In this document: piece after piece, positions 17,767 through 26,188 of the stretch
Layout of the letters: the number at the start of each line of letters is the position of its first letter
How positions within the stretch are numbered: the first letter of the stretch is position 1
Source: Verrucomicrobiales bacterium
GTDB lineage: Bacteria; Verrucomicrobiota; Verrucomicrobiia; Verrucomicrobiales; DEV007
Direction of reading: 5' to 3'
NCBI GenBank assembly: GCA_002698785.1
Contig: PAAG01000053.1
Span: 186,001 to 250,000 of the forward strand
Length of the DNA stretch: 64,000 nucleotides
Notes under the pieces: model-generated
Databases searched by the model: none
What the model saw: only the letters and a program-made list of their open reading frames with translations
Told to the model about the DNA's origin: nothing
Made by a program: the position numbers and the translations under genes

Positions 17767-19589
17767 AGTTCCTCGCACAACTATTTTTCAGAGCCCTGAT
17801 GTTGCCATTTGTGCAACTGCTCTACCGAGTACGCAAGATCGGTCGGGAAAGAGTGCCTGTGACAGGCGGTGTGCTTCTCTTGAGCAATCATGTCAGCTAC
17901 ATCGACTCCTTTGTCATCTATCTCTGTTCTCCTCGTCCTGTGCGGTTCGTAGTTTTGGAGGCCTATACAAAGGTGCCTGCGATAGGATGGTTTTTGAAGC
18001 TCTTCGGGGCGATTCCGATTCGCAAGACCTCGCCCAAAGATGCAATCGTAAAGACTGCGGAAGCTCTCCAACAGGGCGATGTTGTGTGCTTGTTTCCTGA
18101 GGGAGGGTTGACTCGGCTCGGCGTGACCGGGGAGTTTAAAAAAGGGTTTGAGCTGATTTTGCGAAAGTCCAAGTGCCCTGTCGTTCCTGTCTATATGGAC
18201 GGGCTCTGGAATTCGATCTTTTCTTTCGAGCGAGGCAGCTATTTTAAAAAGCGCCCGAATGGTTGGACATGTCCGTTGCAGGTAGCATTCGGAGAACCTA
18301 TTCCGGCTGAGGAAGCAACGGTGGAAACTGTTCGCCGAGCCGTGTGGGAACAGGGGGCTGAGGCATTTTCTCAGCGAAGGGAGTTTGACCGTCCCCTCGA
18401 AGTAAATCTGATTCGTTCATTGAAGCGAAAGCGCCGACGTTCCTTGTTCGTTGAATATGGGGCCGAGAAGAACCGAGACTGGTCCCGAGCCTATGTGACA
18501 GGCATGGCCATGGCAATGGCCCGGAGGTGGCTCAACAATCCTCCTGAGCCGGGTGACCGCATTGGGATTCTCCTTCCACCCGGACCGATGACGGCAGTCA
18601 TCAATATGGGCCTCTTTCTGGCAGGTAAGACCCCTGTCAATCTTCCCTTTACCATCGACCAGAGGGAAACGGAGGCAGTCGCCAAAGCGATTGCACCTCT
18701 CGGAATTCGAACGGTGATCACCTCTCGGGCGTTCATGCCGCATTTGATGGATTTCTGGCATGGTGATGAGGGGCTCTTTCTGGACTTGAAGGCGGTGGTT
18801 TCTTCACAGTCTTCACCCATTGGATTGTTCGAGCAGGTCCGTGCTACTTTAGAACCCTCGTGGCTAGCTTGTTGGAGGTTGAATTTAAAAGAGAGGGACC
18901 TGGACCGTGAAGCGGTGGGGATAGTTTCGGAACCGGGCGAGGAACCGCAGTTCCTTACTGCTCGTGAGGTGCTCGCAAACGCCCTCCAGGTGAAAGCGGC
19001 GGATTTTGTCACGGGAGACGATGTGATCTTCACTGAGGACTCCCTGTGTCGACCAGAAGGATTGACTTTGGGATGCTGGACCCCGGCGCTGGGGAGAGGG
19101 CAGGCTGTGGCCCGGGCATTTTCCCAGCGTGAGTCTCATGAGATGCTGGAAAAGGCGATTCTGAACCAGGGTGTGACGATTGTTGCCGGATCGAGTGACT
19201 TTTTCAAAGTCATCGAGCAACCGCTGGCGATTCAGTCGATCAAATTTGGTATTGTCTTTGGACCTGCTACCCGCTGGAACATGGAAGACTGGGAGTCGAC
19301 TCTCGATATACCTCTAGCCAGGGGGTGGTCGTTCCATGGTCGGGTAGTGACGCTGAGCAGGACCGATCCAAAAAACGATACGGCGGCTACCCATCAAGAG
19401 CAGAAGGGGAGGGATCCCAAATCAGTAGGGTTCCCCCTCCCGGGAATTGCCCTCAAGGAGGAGGAGGGGAAACTCGAAGTCCTTTTTTCTCCAGTGAGCA
19501 TTCCCTACCAATGGATTCCGGGTCCCAGAGAAGTGGAGATCGGTCCCGAGGGATTTCTCTTCCTCCGCGGGGAAGGAATCGAGGAGTAG
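17763..19589 (+). CDS. Aas-like fusion: PlsC acyltransferase + degenerate AMP-binding domain
   Basis: 608 aa. Residues 1-200 are a PlsC acyltransferase: LSNHVSYIDSF (NHx4D near 43-48) and FPEGGLTR. From about 225 an acyl-CoA-synthetase-like (ANL) fold begins (ILLPPGPMTAVINMG near 267, GKTPVNLPF). The ATP-binding loop, normally S/T-S-G-T/S-x-G-x-P-K-G, reads FTEDSLCRPEGLT near 421, with Ser-Gly and Lys lost. The protein also ends without a full C-terminal lid (E. coli Aas has about 719 aa). It probably acylates using ready acyl donors and cannot itself adenylate fatty acids. This is inference from missing residues. Confidence 0.85.
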   Translation: MKFLAQLFFRALMLPFVQLLYRVRKIGRERVPVTGGVLLLSNHVSYIDSFVIYLCSPRPVRFVVLEAYTKVPAIGWFLKLFGAIPIRKTSPKDAIVKTAEALQQGDVVCLFPEGGLTRLGVTGEFKKGFELILRKSKCPVVPVYMDGLWNSIFSFERGSYFKKRPNGWTCPLQVAFGEPIPAEEATVETVRRAVWEQGAEAFSQRREFDRPLEVNLIRSLKRKRRRSLFVEYGAEKNRDWSRAYVTGMAMAMARRWLNNPPEPGDRIGILLPPGPMTAVINMGLFLAGKTPVNLPFTIDQRETEAVAKAIAPLGIRTVITSRAFMPHLMDFWHGDEGLFLDLKAVVSSQSSPIGLFEQVRATLEPSWLACWRLNLKERDLDREAVGIVSEPGEEPQFLTAREVLANALQVKAADFVTGDDVIFTEDSLCRPEGLTLGCWTPALGRGQAVARAFSQRESHEMLEKAILNQGVTIVAGSSDFFKVIEQPLAIQSIKFGIVFGPATRWNMEDWESTLDIPLARGWSFHGRVVTLSRTDPKNDTAATHQEQKGRDPKSVGFPLPGIALKEEEGKLEVLFSPVSIPYQWIPGPREVEIGPEGFLFLRGEGIEE

Positions 19590-19637
19590 CTCAATCTCAT
19601 CGGGTTTCCGTGGTTTTTTGCCCACTTTGCAAGGTTT

Positions 19638-19667
19638 TTAAAAAATCACTTGCCGATTGGCCATACT
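19638..19667 (+). promoter_or_regulatory. Possible promoter for rplU-rpmA
   Basis: TTAAAA (19638-19643) and CATACT (19662-19667), 18 nt apart, each match 4 of 6 consensus bases and lie about 40 nt before the rplU start. Weak evidence only. Confidence 0.3.
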
Positions 19668-19705
19668 AGTGGCAGTTTCCCCGCCCTCAAAAAAGGCAGA
19701 GAACG

Positions 19706-20014
19706 ATGGCATACGCAATTTTCAAAACGGGTGGCAAACAGTACCGTGTGGAAGCTGGCGACAAGATCGATGTTGAAAAACTCGACGTCGAAGTCGGCGA
19801 TACCGTTACGTTTGAGGAAGTGCTCGCTTCCGGCAGCGGAGAAGGAATCTCCGTGGGTGCACCGTTTGTGGACGGAGCAACAGTCACCGCGAAAGTGGTC
19901 GACCAGTTCCGCGCCAAAAAGGTGATTGCATTCAAGTTCAAGCGCCGTAAGGGGCACCACAAGACCAAGGGGCACCGTCGTCATATGACTCGCCTGGAGA
20001 TTGTCTCCGTCTAA
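19706..20014 (+). CDS. rplU: 50S ribosomal protein L21
   Basis: 102 aa, full length. The opening AYAIFKTGGKQYRVEAGDKI and the basic C-terminal tail FKRRKGHHKTKGHRRHMTRLEI are diagnostic of bL21, which binds 23S rRNA domain I/II of the large subunit. It is followed 25 bp later by rpmA, the usual order. The common third gene, obgE, is absent; a tRNA methyltransferase takes its place. Confidence 0.98.
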   Translation: MAYAIFKTGGKQYRVEAGDKIDVEKLDVEVGDTVTFEEVLASGSGEGISVGAPFVDGATVTAKVVDQFRAKKVIAFKFKRRKGHHKTKGHRRHMTRLEIVSV

Positions 20015-20039
20015 CTAAACTGATTACCTCGAGAAGACC

Positions 20040-20291
20040 ATGGCTCATAAGAAAGGACAGGGAAGTGTTAAGAACGGCCGCGACAGCAAGAGCAAGCGTC
20101 GTGGTGTGAAAAAGTTCGGTGGTGAAGACGTCATCCCGGGTAACATCATTGTTCGCCAGTGCGGAACAAAGTGGCAGCCCGGAAAGAACGTTGGCATGGG
20201 CCGTGATTACACCATCTACTCTCTCGTAGAAGGCAACGTTCGCTTCGATCGCAACGGACGTCGCGTCAACGTTGACTCGGTTGAGGCATAA
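20040..20291 (+). CDS. rpmA: 50S ribosomal protein L27
   Basis: 83 aa, beginning [16 protein letters not shown], the bL27 tail that reaches the peptidyl transferase centre. It has no Firmicutes-type cleaved extension. [24 protein letters not shown] is the conserved core, with Cys in place of the usual Arg/Lys in RQRGTK. It is transcribed with rplU. Its stop codon lies in the loop of a downstream hairpin. Confidence 0.97.
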   Translation: MAHKKGQGSVKNGRDSKSKRRGVKKFGGEDVIPGNIIVRQCGTKWQPGKNVGMGRDYTIYSLVEGNVRFDRNGRRVNVDSVEA

Positions 20292-20301
20292 TCTGCCTCA
20301 A
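20281..20301 (+). terminator. Hairpin enclosing the rpmA stop codon
   Basis: TTGAGGCA (20281-20288) and TGCCTCAA (20294-20301) pair perfectly over 8 bp with loop TAATC, which holds the TAA stop at 20289-20291. No T-run follows, so it may be a weak terminator or a processing/attenuation element before trmL, which starts at 20325. Confidence 0.5.
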
Positions 20302-20324
20302 GCCGGAAACAGGAAGCGCGTTCC

Positions 20325-20777
20325 ATGCTGAACGTGGTTCTCTATCAGCCTGAAATTCCCCCCAACACCGGGAACATAGGCAGGTTGTGCCATGGCAGCG
20401 GCACAAACCTTCATCTCATCGAGCCACTTGGTTTCTTGCTCGATGATCGCTCGTTGAAACGGGCCGGCCTCGATTACTGGGCTGAGTTGGAGCCAACGAT
20501 CTGGCCCTCTTTTGACGATTTTATAGGATCGGTAGAGGAGTCCGTTTCTGTCTACTATTTCACTACCAAAGCCAGACAAATCTATTGGGAAGCCGAGTAT
20601 AAAAAGGGTGATTATCTGGTTTTCGGACCCGAAACAAGAGGGCTCCCGGAAAGTATATTGAGACAAAAATTTGACAGTTGCCTGACCATACCACAAGTAC
20701 GTGGTAGGAGTCTAAACTTGGCTACTGCTGTAGGAATTGCCCTTTACGAAGGGATAAGGCAATTGTCTGTGCCGTGA
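20325..20777 (+). CDS. trmL: tRNA (cytidine/uridine-34 2'-O)-methyltransferase TrmL
   Basis: 150 aa SPOUT methyltransferase. PEIPPNTGNIGRLCHGSG is the TrmL N-terminal signature, and the SAM-binding knot is formed by FGPETRGLP and the C-terminal NLATAVGIALYEG. TrmL methylates the wobble ribose of tRNA-Leu isoacceptors. Length equals the family norm. It sits 33 bp after rpmA, so it may be read from the ribosomal-protein promoter through the rpmA hairpin. Confidence 0.93.
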   Translation: MLNVVLYQPEIPPNTGNIGRLCHGSGTNLHLIEPLGFLLDDRSLKRAGLDYWAELEPTIWPSFDDFIGSVEESVSVYYFTTKARQIYWEAEYKKGDYLVFGPETRGLPESILRQKFDSCLTIPQVRGRSLNLATAVGIALYEGIRQLSVP

Positions 20778-20873
20778 TTTTTCCAGCTTTTGCCTTGTCG
20801 TAATTTTAAAAAAACGTTAGACAAGAATTATCCGAGGATCGATTTACCGCTTCCTGACAACCCAACGTTTCCT

Positions 20874-21311
20874 ATGACGTCACCACGCCCCAATTATGGA
20901 ATTACCCGGATTGACCAGCCGGAGAAGAAAAATCACGGTTACTATGTGCGTATAACGCACCGCGGAAAGAGCCACCAGAAGTACTTCCCTGACAAAGCAC
21001 TTGGAGGAAAAACCAAGGCGCTGAAAGCAGCAAAAGCTCATCGCGATTCGTTGCTCGCGAAGATGCCGAAGTACAAGCAGGAGGCTGCATCCAAAAAGAA
21101 GCGCCGCATCAAACAGTCCGGCGTTACCGGTGTGACTCACGTAGTATCCAAGTCGCCCAAGGGTAAGACCTATGAGTACTGGCAGGCCGCTTGGATAAAT
21201 GAAGAAGGCAAGCGTCGCACTGCAAAGTTTTCGATCAGCCGTTATGGTAGTGAGAAGGCTCTCAAGCAGGCTGTAAAAGCCCGCAAAGATGGAGTGAAGG
21301 GAAAGCGATAA
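20874..21311 (+). CDS. Protein with two tandem AP2-like DNA-binding domains
   Basis: 145 aa from ATG 20874 (the frame is open to TTG 20790). Two units have the same plan, each beginning with a G-I/V-T motif and containing Y/W plus R/K-rich strands followed by an Ala/Lys-rich helix. Unit 1 has YGITRI...GYYVRITHRGKSHQKYF then ALKAAKAHRD; unit 2 has SGVTGVT...YWQAAWINEEGKRRTAKFS then ALKQAVKARK. This three-strand plus helix pattern fits AP2/ERF-like domains, known in bacteria and phages, often with HNH nucleases. Here no nuclease domain is attached. Very basic, hence probably nucleic-acid binding. Its stop lies in a hairpin loop. Confidence 0.75.
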   Translation: MTSPRPNYGITRIDQPEKKNHGYYVRITHRGKSHQKYFPDKALGGKTKALKAAKAHRDSLLAKMPKYKQEAASKKKRRIKQSGVTGVTHVVSKSPKGKTYEYWQAAWINEEGKRRTAKFSISRYGSEKALKQAVKARKDGVKGKR

Positions 21312-21322
21312 TCGCTTTCCCT
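21298..21322 (+). terminator. Strong hairpin enclosing the AP2-like gene's stop codon
   Basis: AGGGAAAGCGA (21298-21308) and TCGCTTTCCCT (21312-21322) form a perfect 11-bp stem. The 3-nt loop is exactly the TAA stop codon (21309-21311). No U-tract follows. Terminator or mRNA 3'-end stabiliser. Confidence 0.6.
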
Positions 21323-21396
21323 ACTCTCGGGTGAAGAAACCTTTATCTCGCGAAAAAGTTCTCGTCGTTCGATAGATATGCGGCGAGAGTTAGGTC

Positions 21397-22104
21397 GTGT
21401 CCAGTCTTCTATCTACCCCCCAGACTTCGCTCGCGGTCGAAGCCAAAGAAATTGTACGGACGTACAAGATTGGTGAAAATCGGATTGAGGTCCTCAAAGG
21501 AGTTTCTCTTGCCGTTTCGAGAGGGGAGCGATTGTTTCTCGTAGGTCCGTCCGGGGCTGGCAAGACCTCCCTCCTCTACACGTTGGCTGGCTTAGAGCGT
21601 CCGAACGGAGGTGATGTGCTGATCAATGATCGGTCTCTGTATCGATTGGGACGACTGGAACAGGCGCGTGTTCGGAACACAAGTATGGGATATGTATTCC
21701 AGAGTTTCTTTCTCCTTCCCGAATTGACTGCGTTGGAGAATGTCATGGTCCCGGCCATGATTCGCGGAAAAAAGGCAAAGGAGCGTGCCCATTCCCTGCT
21801 GGAGAGAGTGGGACTTGAGAAAAGGGCAGGGCATTTACCTACCGAGCTTTCCGGGGGCGAGCAGCAGCGAGTAGCAATTGCTCGTGCTCTGATGAACGAT
21901 CCAGAGATCATCTTCGCAGACGAGCCTACGGGCAACCTGGACACTTCGAATGGAGTTTCGGTGATGAATTTGCTGATGGACGTGGCAGAAGAGCAGCAGC
22001 GTACTTTGCTGGTCGTGACGCATGACAACGATCTCGCAGACCTCGGAGACCGAACAGTGACTTTGGTGGACGGGGAGATCGTCTCCTGGGGGATCTCGTG
22101 CTAG
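21397..22104 (+). CDS. ABC transporter ATP-binding protein, LolD/MacB type
   Basis: 235 aa with GTG start. Walker A GPSGAGKTS, Q-loop FQSFFLLPELT, signature LSGGEQQRVA, Walker B IIFADEPTGNLD and H-loop VTHD are all intact. The EPTGNLD and LLPELTALENV motifs place it in the LolD/FtsE/MacB branch, which powers lipoprotein release or mechanotransmission with FtsX-like permeases. No permease gene adjoins it; the next gene encodes a cytochrome. The partner permease must be elsewhere if it works as LolCDE. Confidence 0.9.
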   Translation: MSSLLSTPQTSLAVEAKEIVRTYKIGENRIEVLKGVSLAVSRGERLFLVGPSGAGKTSLLYTLAGLERPNGGDVLINDRSLYRLGRLEQARVRNTSMGYVFQSFFLLPELTALENVMVPAMIRGKKAKERAHSLLERVGLEKRAGHLPTELSGGEQQRVAIARALMNDPEIIFADEPTGNLDTSNGVSVMNLLMDVAEEQQRTLLVVTHDNDLADLGDRTVTLVDGEIVSWGISC

Positions 22105-22127
22105 AATTTTGGAGTCACGCACGCTGT

Positions 22128-23822
22128 ATGACTTCCACTCAAAAATTCACCAGCCTACTCGCTTTTTTCGCAGTGTTCTGGAACTGCGAATTGGAGGCCC
22201 ATCCGGCCCATGCCAAGCCAGTGAACTATCCGTACGTGGTTGGCTTCGAACGGTTCCACAGTAGCTTGGACGACGACGAGTATCTTGCTCGAGGAGGTCT
22301 AATCCTTCTAAACGAACTCAATTGTGTAGCCTGCCACGCACCTCCTGAGCCACTTGCGCCATACCTCAATGGAGTTGTTGCTACTGATTTAGAAGGGGTG
22401 GCATCACGCCTGAGCCCAGTGAATATCGAGATCATGATCCGCAATCCGCGTTTCATGAAAAAGGACACGGTGATGCCGAGTCTTTTTGCGGGGCCTGATC
22501 GGGACCTGGAGGAGGTGGAGGCATTGAAACATTTCCTTTCATCACTGAAAACGGACATCCCGTCGTACGAAGTGGGTGATATCGAAGCCGGGCGTGCCTT
22601 CTACCACCGAGTCGGTTGTGCGGCGTGCCACGCGCCAGAAGTCGGGTATCGACCGCCCGGTGTGCCGGAGAATGCCGAGATTGAGCTCGCAGGCCTCCCG
22701 AGCGTTCCGATGAACCTTGCAGACTTGTATCATATCGATGCGGTTGCGCATTTTCTCCTTCATCCTAACAAGCATAGACCGTCTGGTAGGATGCCCGACT
22801 TCAACCTGACGGAAAAAGAAGCCACAGACCTGGCAGCGTATTTGAAAGCGGGTCCCGACCTGGTGTTGCCCGAGAACCTCTCGGCAGCGCTTGGGGCATC
22901 GGAAGGGTTCGAGATAGATCCCGTGCTCGTTGAGAAAGGGAAAGCGCTCTTTTCTCAGAAAAGCTGTTCGGCTTGCCATGAAACTCCCGGTACTGACCAC
23001 TCGTTAGAGAAGGGAAAGGCTCTTGCCATGGCAGATCTCGATCCGGATTCCGAAGGAGGCTGTTTTTCCGAAAGGCCGTTGGGTGGGCCAGTTCCCTTTT
23101 ACGGATTGGACGTCGTCCAGAAACGGGCAATTGCCGAGGCGCTACGCCGAATCGATGTGACGAAGCCATTCGATACTGCCGGTGAGATCGATTGGAGAAT
23201 GAAACGACTGAATTGCTATGCCTGCCACGAACGAGATGGGATCGGAGGAGCCGAGACGGCGCGTGAGGTATATTTTGGATTCCAAACCGAGGAGGCGAAG
23301 AAAATGGGACTCTGGGGAAATCTCCCTCCCATGCTGGATAGGGTTGGCGCCAGGTTGACCGATTCCTGGCTTGAGAAAGTCATGACCGGGCACCCCGACA
23401 GAGGATCGGTCAGGAATTACATGATGGCTAGAATGCCCCTGTATTCCGCTGAGAAGGTTCAGCCTTTCCTCACGCAACTACCAGAGGTCGACCTCCCCAA
23501 AGACGTGGAGAAGGGAGGCCTGGGCCTATTTGGTGGCCGTAGTGCCGAACTGGGGCATCATTTGTTGGGGGCAGAAGGGAAACAATGTATCAGTTGCCAC
23601 GATATTGGTTCCGAGAAGGCGACTGAATGGCCCGGCATTGATCTGGCCATTGCTCCAGACCGTCTGCGCCGCAGCTACTTCGATCGGCTGCTCCTGAAAC
23701 CCCAGGAGACAATTCGGAGTATTCCCATGCCGGATCAGTTCGAAGACAACAAAGAGTCCAGAAAGGAACTCGATGCCATGTGGAGTTATCTCAAACAGAT
23801 CAATTCAAAAGAGGAGAACTGA
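22128..23822 (+). CDS. Exported pentahaem c-type cytochrome
   Basis: 564 aa from ATG 22128, chosen because a signal peptide follows (TSLLAFFAVFWN..., cleavage near AHA/K). Five CXXCH haem c sites are present: CVACH, CAACH, CSACH, CYACH and CISCH, each within a cytochrome-c-like module and with Met-containing segments downstream (VMPSL, RMPDF, ARMPLY, PMPDQF). It is a periplasmic electron carrier or sensor module. PVC genomes often attach such domains to PSCyt proteins, but no PSD1 domain is seen. The upstream ABC ATPase stop is 23 nt away. Confidence 0.85.
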   Translation: MTSTQKFTSLLAFFAVFWNCELEAHPAHAKPVNYPYVVGFERFHSSLDDDEYLARGGLILLNELNCVACHAPPEPLAPYLNGVVATDLEGVASRLSPVNIEIMIRNPRFMKKDTVMPSLFAGPDRDLEEVEALKHFLSSLKTDIPSYEVGDIEAGRAFYHRVGCAACHAPEVGYRPPGVPENAEIELAGLPSVPMNLADLYHIDAVAHFLLHPNKHRPSGRMPDFNLTEKEATDLAAYLKAGPDLVLPENLSAALGASEGFEIDPVLVEKGKALFSQKSCSACHETPGTDHSLEKGKALAMADLDPDSEGGCFSERPLGGPVPFYGLDVVQKRAIAEALRRIDVTKPFDTAGEIDWRMKRLNCYACHERDGIGGAETAREVYFGFQTEEAKKMGLWGNLPPMLDRVGARLTDSWLEKVMTGHPDRGSVRNYMMARMPLYSAEKVQPFLTQLPEVDLPKDVEKGGLGLFGGRSAELGHHLLGAEGKQCISCHDIGSEKATEWPGIDLAIAPDRLRRSYFDRLLLKPQETIRSIPMPDQFEDNKESRKELDAMWSYLKQINSKEEN

Positions 23823-23825
23823 ATC

Positions 23826-24296
23826 CTATCCTTCGAATCCTTTGTCTACCACCAGGCCACCTTTCAGGCCGTCGGCAGATTCGGTTGCTAACAGGTCACA
23901 ACGTTCGTTCATCTCATGGCCTGCATGGCCTTTCACCCAGTTCCATGTAATCTTGTGCCCCTCCGCTGCAGCTTCGAGGCGCTTCCATAAGTCGACATTT
24001 TTCACCGGGGATTTGTCTGCTTTTTTCCATCCGCGTTTTTTCCACCCTTCGACCCAGCCTTTGGTCTTGGCATCCACCAGGTATCGGGAGTCGGAGTAGA
24101 GAGTGACTTTGCAAGGTTCCTTGAGAACTTCGAGACCGGAGATAGCGGCGAGCAACTCCATCCGATTGTTAGTCGTTTTCTTGAACCCCTGACAAAGCTC
24201 CTTCTCATGTTTTCCGTACCGGACGACAGTGCCGAAGCCACCAGGGCCTGGGTTGCCGCGCGAAGAACCGTCTGTGTAGATAAAAACCTGCTTCAT
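23826..24296 (-). CDS. rnhA: Ribonuclease HI
   Basis: 156 aa. [14 protein letters not shown] holds the first catalytic Asp, [10 protein letters not shown] the Glu, YSDSRYLVD the second Asp and ERCDLLA the last Asp of the DEDD set; GHAGHEMNE gives the flexible His loop. It removes RNA from RNA-DNA hybrids in the cytoplasm. Its ATG overlaps the stop of the heptosyltransferase gene (ATGA), an unusual coupling. It converges with the cytochrome gene, 3 bp apart. Confidence 0.96.
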   Translation of the reverse strand: MKQVFIYTDGSSRGNPGPGGFGTVVRYGKHEKELCQGFKKTTNNRMELLAAISGLEVLKEPCKVTLYSDSRYLVDAKTKGWVEGWKKRGWKKADKSPVKNVDLWKRLEAAAEGHKITWNWVKGHAGHEMNERCDLLATESADGLKGGLVVDKGFEG

Positions 24297-25321
24297 GTGG
24301 CGAACTGGGAGGAAATAAATTCCGAAATTTCCGCAATCTCCTCTTGGGGAAAAAGGCGGTCTTTGTTTTCAAAGTGCTTCTTCCTGTCTCGCCTTTCCGG
24401 AAATTTTCCAGCATCAAGATCACAAACTTGAGCGAGCTCACCGTCACGCCAAACCCACGCTTTTTGTTGCCATGGGCCGACCACATAGGGGTTGGACCAA
24501 GTGTGGAGCGAGAGCACTCGGTCAGTAAGAGCTGCGGCGAGATGCATGGGGCCACTGTCGATACTGACAGACCATGCACTGCTGCGGATCAGTTGGATCA
24601 ATTGACGGAGGTTGGTCTGCCCCAGGAGATCTGTCACGTTTTCCGGCCAGGTGATGTCCAGAGGGCGGGCAGGCATTCCCACGAGAAGAACAGGGGTCGG
24701 TGCTACATGGGCGCAGAACTCGATGACCTCTTTCGTGGAAAGCGACTTTCCTTTTCCGCGGGAAAAGGGGTGGAGAAGGATTCCTCCCGTATTGGACTCG
24801 TCGATTCCTAACACATCCTCTCCCGGAGGAAGCGTGAATTCCGGTGAGGAAATGTCCGACCCAATTTCTTCGGCTAATCGGAGGTTCCTGTCGATGGCGT
24901 GCATCCCGTGCCAGTCCGGTAGATCGACCCGTTCCGAATACATCAGCGGGGCAGATTCTCGAGCCTGCTGGAACCCTGCGATATTTTTGCACCCTGTTTT
25001 GCGAGAAAGCCATGCACTCCGGAAGAGCCCCTGAAAATCGACGACAAGGTCATACTTCTTTTGGGACAGCGTAAGGTCTGCCCATTTCTGTGCTTTTCGG
25101 AAACCTGTGATTCCGCGAAACTCCCTCCGGGGAAAAGTAATCACCTGATTCAAGAAGGGGATTCCCTCTAGCAGTTGGGCCCATTCCGAATTTACAAGCC
25201 AATCCAGTTTTGCTTCCGGGGCGGCACGATGAATAGCTTCAGCAGCAGGCAGGGTATGGACGACATCTCCGAGAGAACTCGGTTTGACGATCAGAATACG
25301 TTCGCACGAGGAGACATTCAC
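24293..25321 (-). CDS. Glycosyltransferase family 9 (LPS heptosyltransferase-like)
   Basis: 342 aa from the GTG at 25321, which lies 1 base after the preceding gene's stop; a longer frame to 25351 would overlap that gene. [18 protein letters not shown] is the GT9 opening and [13 protein letters not shown] the donor-binding motif near residue 265. GT9 enzymes such as WaaC/WaaF add heptose to the lipid A-Kdo core on the inner face of the membrane. That implies a Gram-negative envelope with LPS core. No other waa genes are adjacent. Confidence 0.9.
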   Translation of the reverse strand: MNVSSCERILIVKPSSLGDVVHTLPAAEAIHRAAPEAKLDWLVNSEWAQLLEGIPFLNQVITFPRREFRGITGFRKAQKWADLTLSQKKYDLVVDFQGLFRSAWLSRKTGCKNIAGFQQARESAPLMYSERVDLPDWHGMHAIDRNLRLAEEIGSDISSPEFTLPPGEDVLGIDESNTGGILLHPFSRGKGKSLSTKEVIEFCAHVAPTPVLLVGMPARPLDITWPENVTDLLGQTNLRQLIQLIRSSAWSVSIDSGPMHLAAALTDRVLSLHTWSNPYVVGPWQQKAWVWRDGELAQVCDLDAGKFPERRDRKKHFENKDRLFPQEEIAEISEFISSQFAT

Positions 25322-25322
25322 G

Positions 25323-26045
25323 TTACTTCCCGAGCGAGAGACGGTGAGCAAGCATTTCCGGAAGTCCGGCTTCTACGATCTTATCCTGAGCTTTCTGAAT
25401 ATCGTATTCGATTCGGCGAACGGTGACCTCCTGGTTCTCGACATCATAAATAGCATAGGATGCGCGCCAGTCTCCATCACGGGGTTGGCCCGCGCTGCCG
25501 ACGTTGATAAAATACTTTCGCCCCATCTCCAGCCGTACGGAAAGATCGTCAGACGGCTCGACGCTGTCGCCTTTCACATAAATTCTTGGAGTGTGAGTGT
25601 GGCCGTAGAAGCAAAGTTGGGTGAATTGATAGCTGAAACTGGCCATCGCATCGAATTTGTTCGTCACGTAGGTCCAGCCTCCGGGGGTATCGAGAGTCGC
25701 GTGAACGATAGTGAAGTCCTTAACCTGACGAACCAATTTCAAGTTCCCGAGGTATTCTTTCTCTTCCGGCTCCAGGCGAAATCTCGTCCATTCCATTGCC
25801 TGCCGGGCGAGAGGATTCAGTCCCTCGAGTGAGGTATCCAGGATAGCCTCTTCATCGTGATTCCCTTTTACTACCGGGCATTCTAATTCGCGAACAATCC
25901 GCAGGCATTCGTTTGGATCTGCGGCATATCCCACGATATCTCCCACACAAACATGTTCGGTGCAGCCTGCGTTCTCAGCATCTTCCAGAACGGCCTGGAA
26001 GGCTTCGAGATTTGCATGAATGTCTCCGAAAACTGCGTATTTCAT
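25323..26045 (-). CDS. YfcE/Ap4A-hydrolase-like metallophosphoesterase
   Basis: 240 aa from ATG 26045. Metal ligands: FGDIHAN, VGDIVGY, KGNHDE, VHATLD and YGHTHTP, then the late NVGSAGQPRDGD typical of the COG0639/YfcE-like group, which hydrolyses phosphodiesters or diadenosine polyphosphates. It is cytoplasmic with no signal peptide. The next gene (GT9) begins 1 base after its stop, so the three genes phosphoesterase-GT9-rnhA form one operon. Confidence 0.9.
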   Translation of the reverse strand: MKYAVFGDIHANLEAFQAVLEDAENAGCTEHVCVGDIVGYAADPNECLRIVRELECPVVKGNHDEEAILDTSLEGLNPLARQAMEWTRFRLEPEEKEYLGNLKLVRQVKDFTIVHATLDTPGGWTYVTNKFDAMASFSYQFTQLCFYGHTHTPRIYVKGDSVEPSDDLSVRLEMGRKYFINVGSAGQPRDGDWRASYAIYDVENQEVTVRRIEYDIQKAQDKIVEAGLPEMLAHRLSLGK

Positions 26046-26188
26046 CAACTACCCGGTACGGGGATTTGCCGTGGCGAGCCCCGAACTAAACATAGATAAG
26101 CGTTTTCGCAACGCGGGGGAAGCAAAAGAACCGAATTACGCCTTTTCGGTATGTCGAAATCTCAGCTCCGCTTTGCTGGGCGGGCAGG

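Noticed and set aside
19590-19705. L21 leader RNA element before rplU
   Set aside because: Only a 4-bp TGCC/GGCA pairing is visible; no structure resembling known L21 leaders.
20790-20873. N-terminal extension of the AP2-like gene from TTG
   Set aside because: The ATG at 20874 gives a compact protein starting just before the first domain, and the extension is low-complexity.
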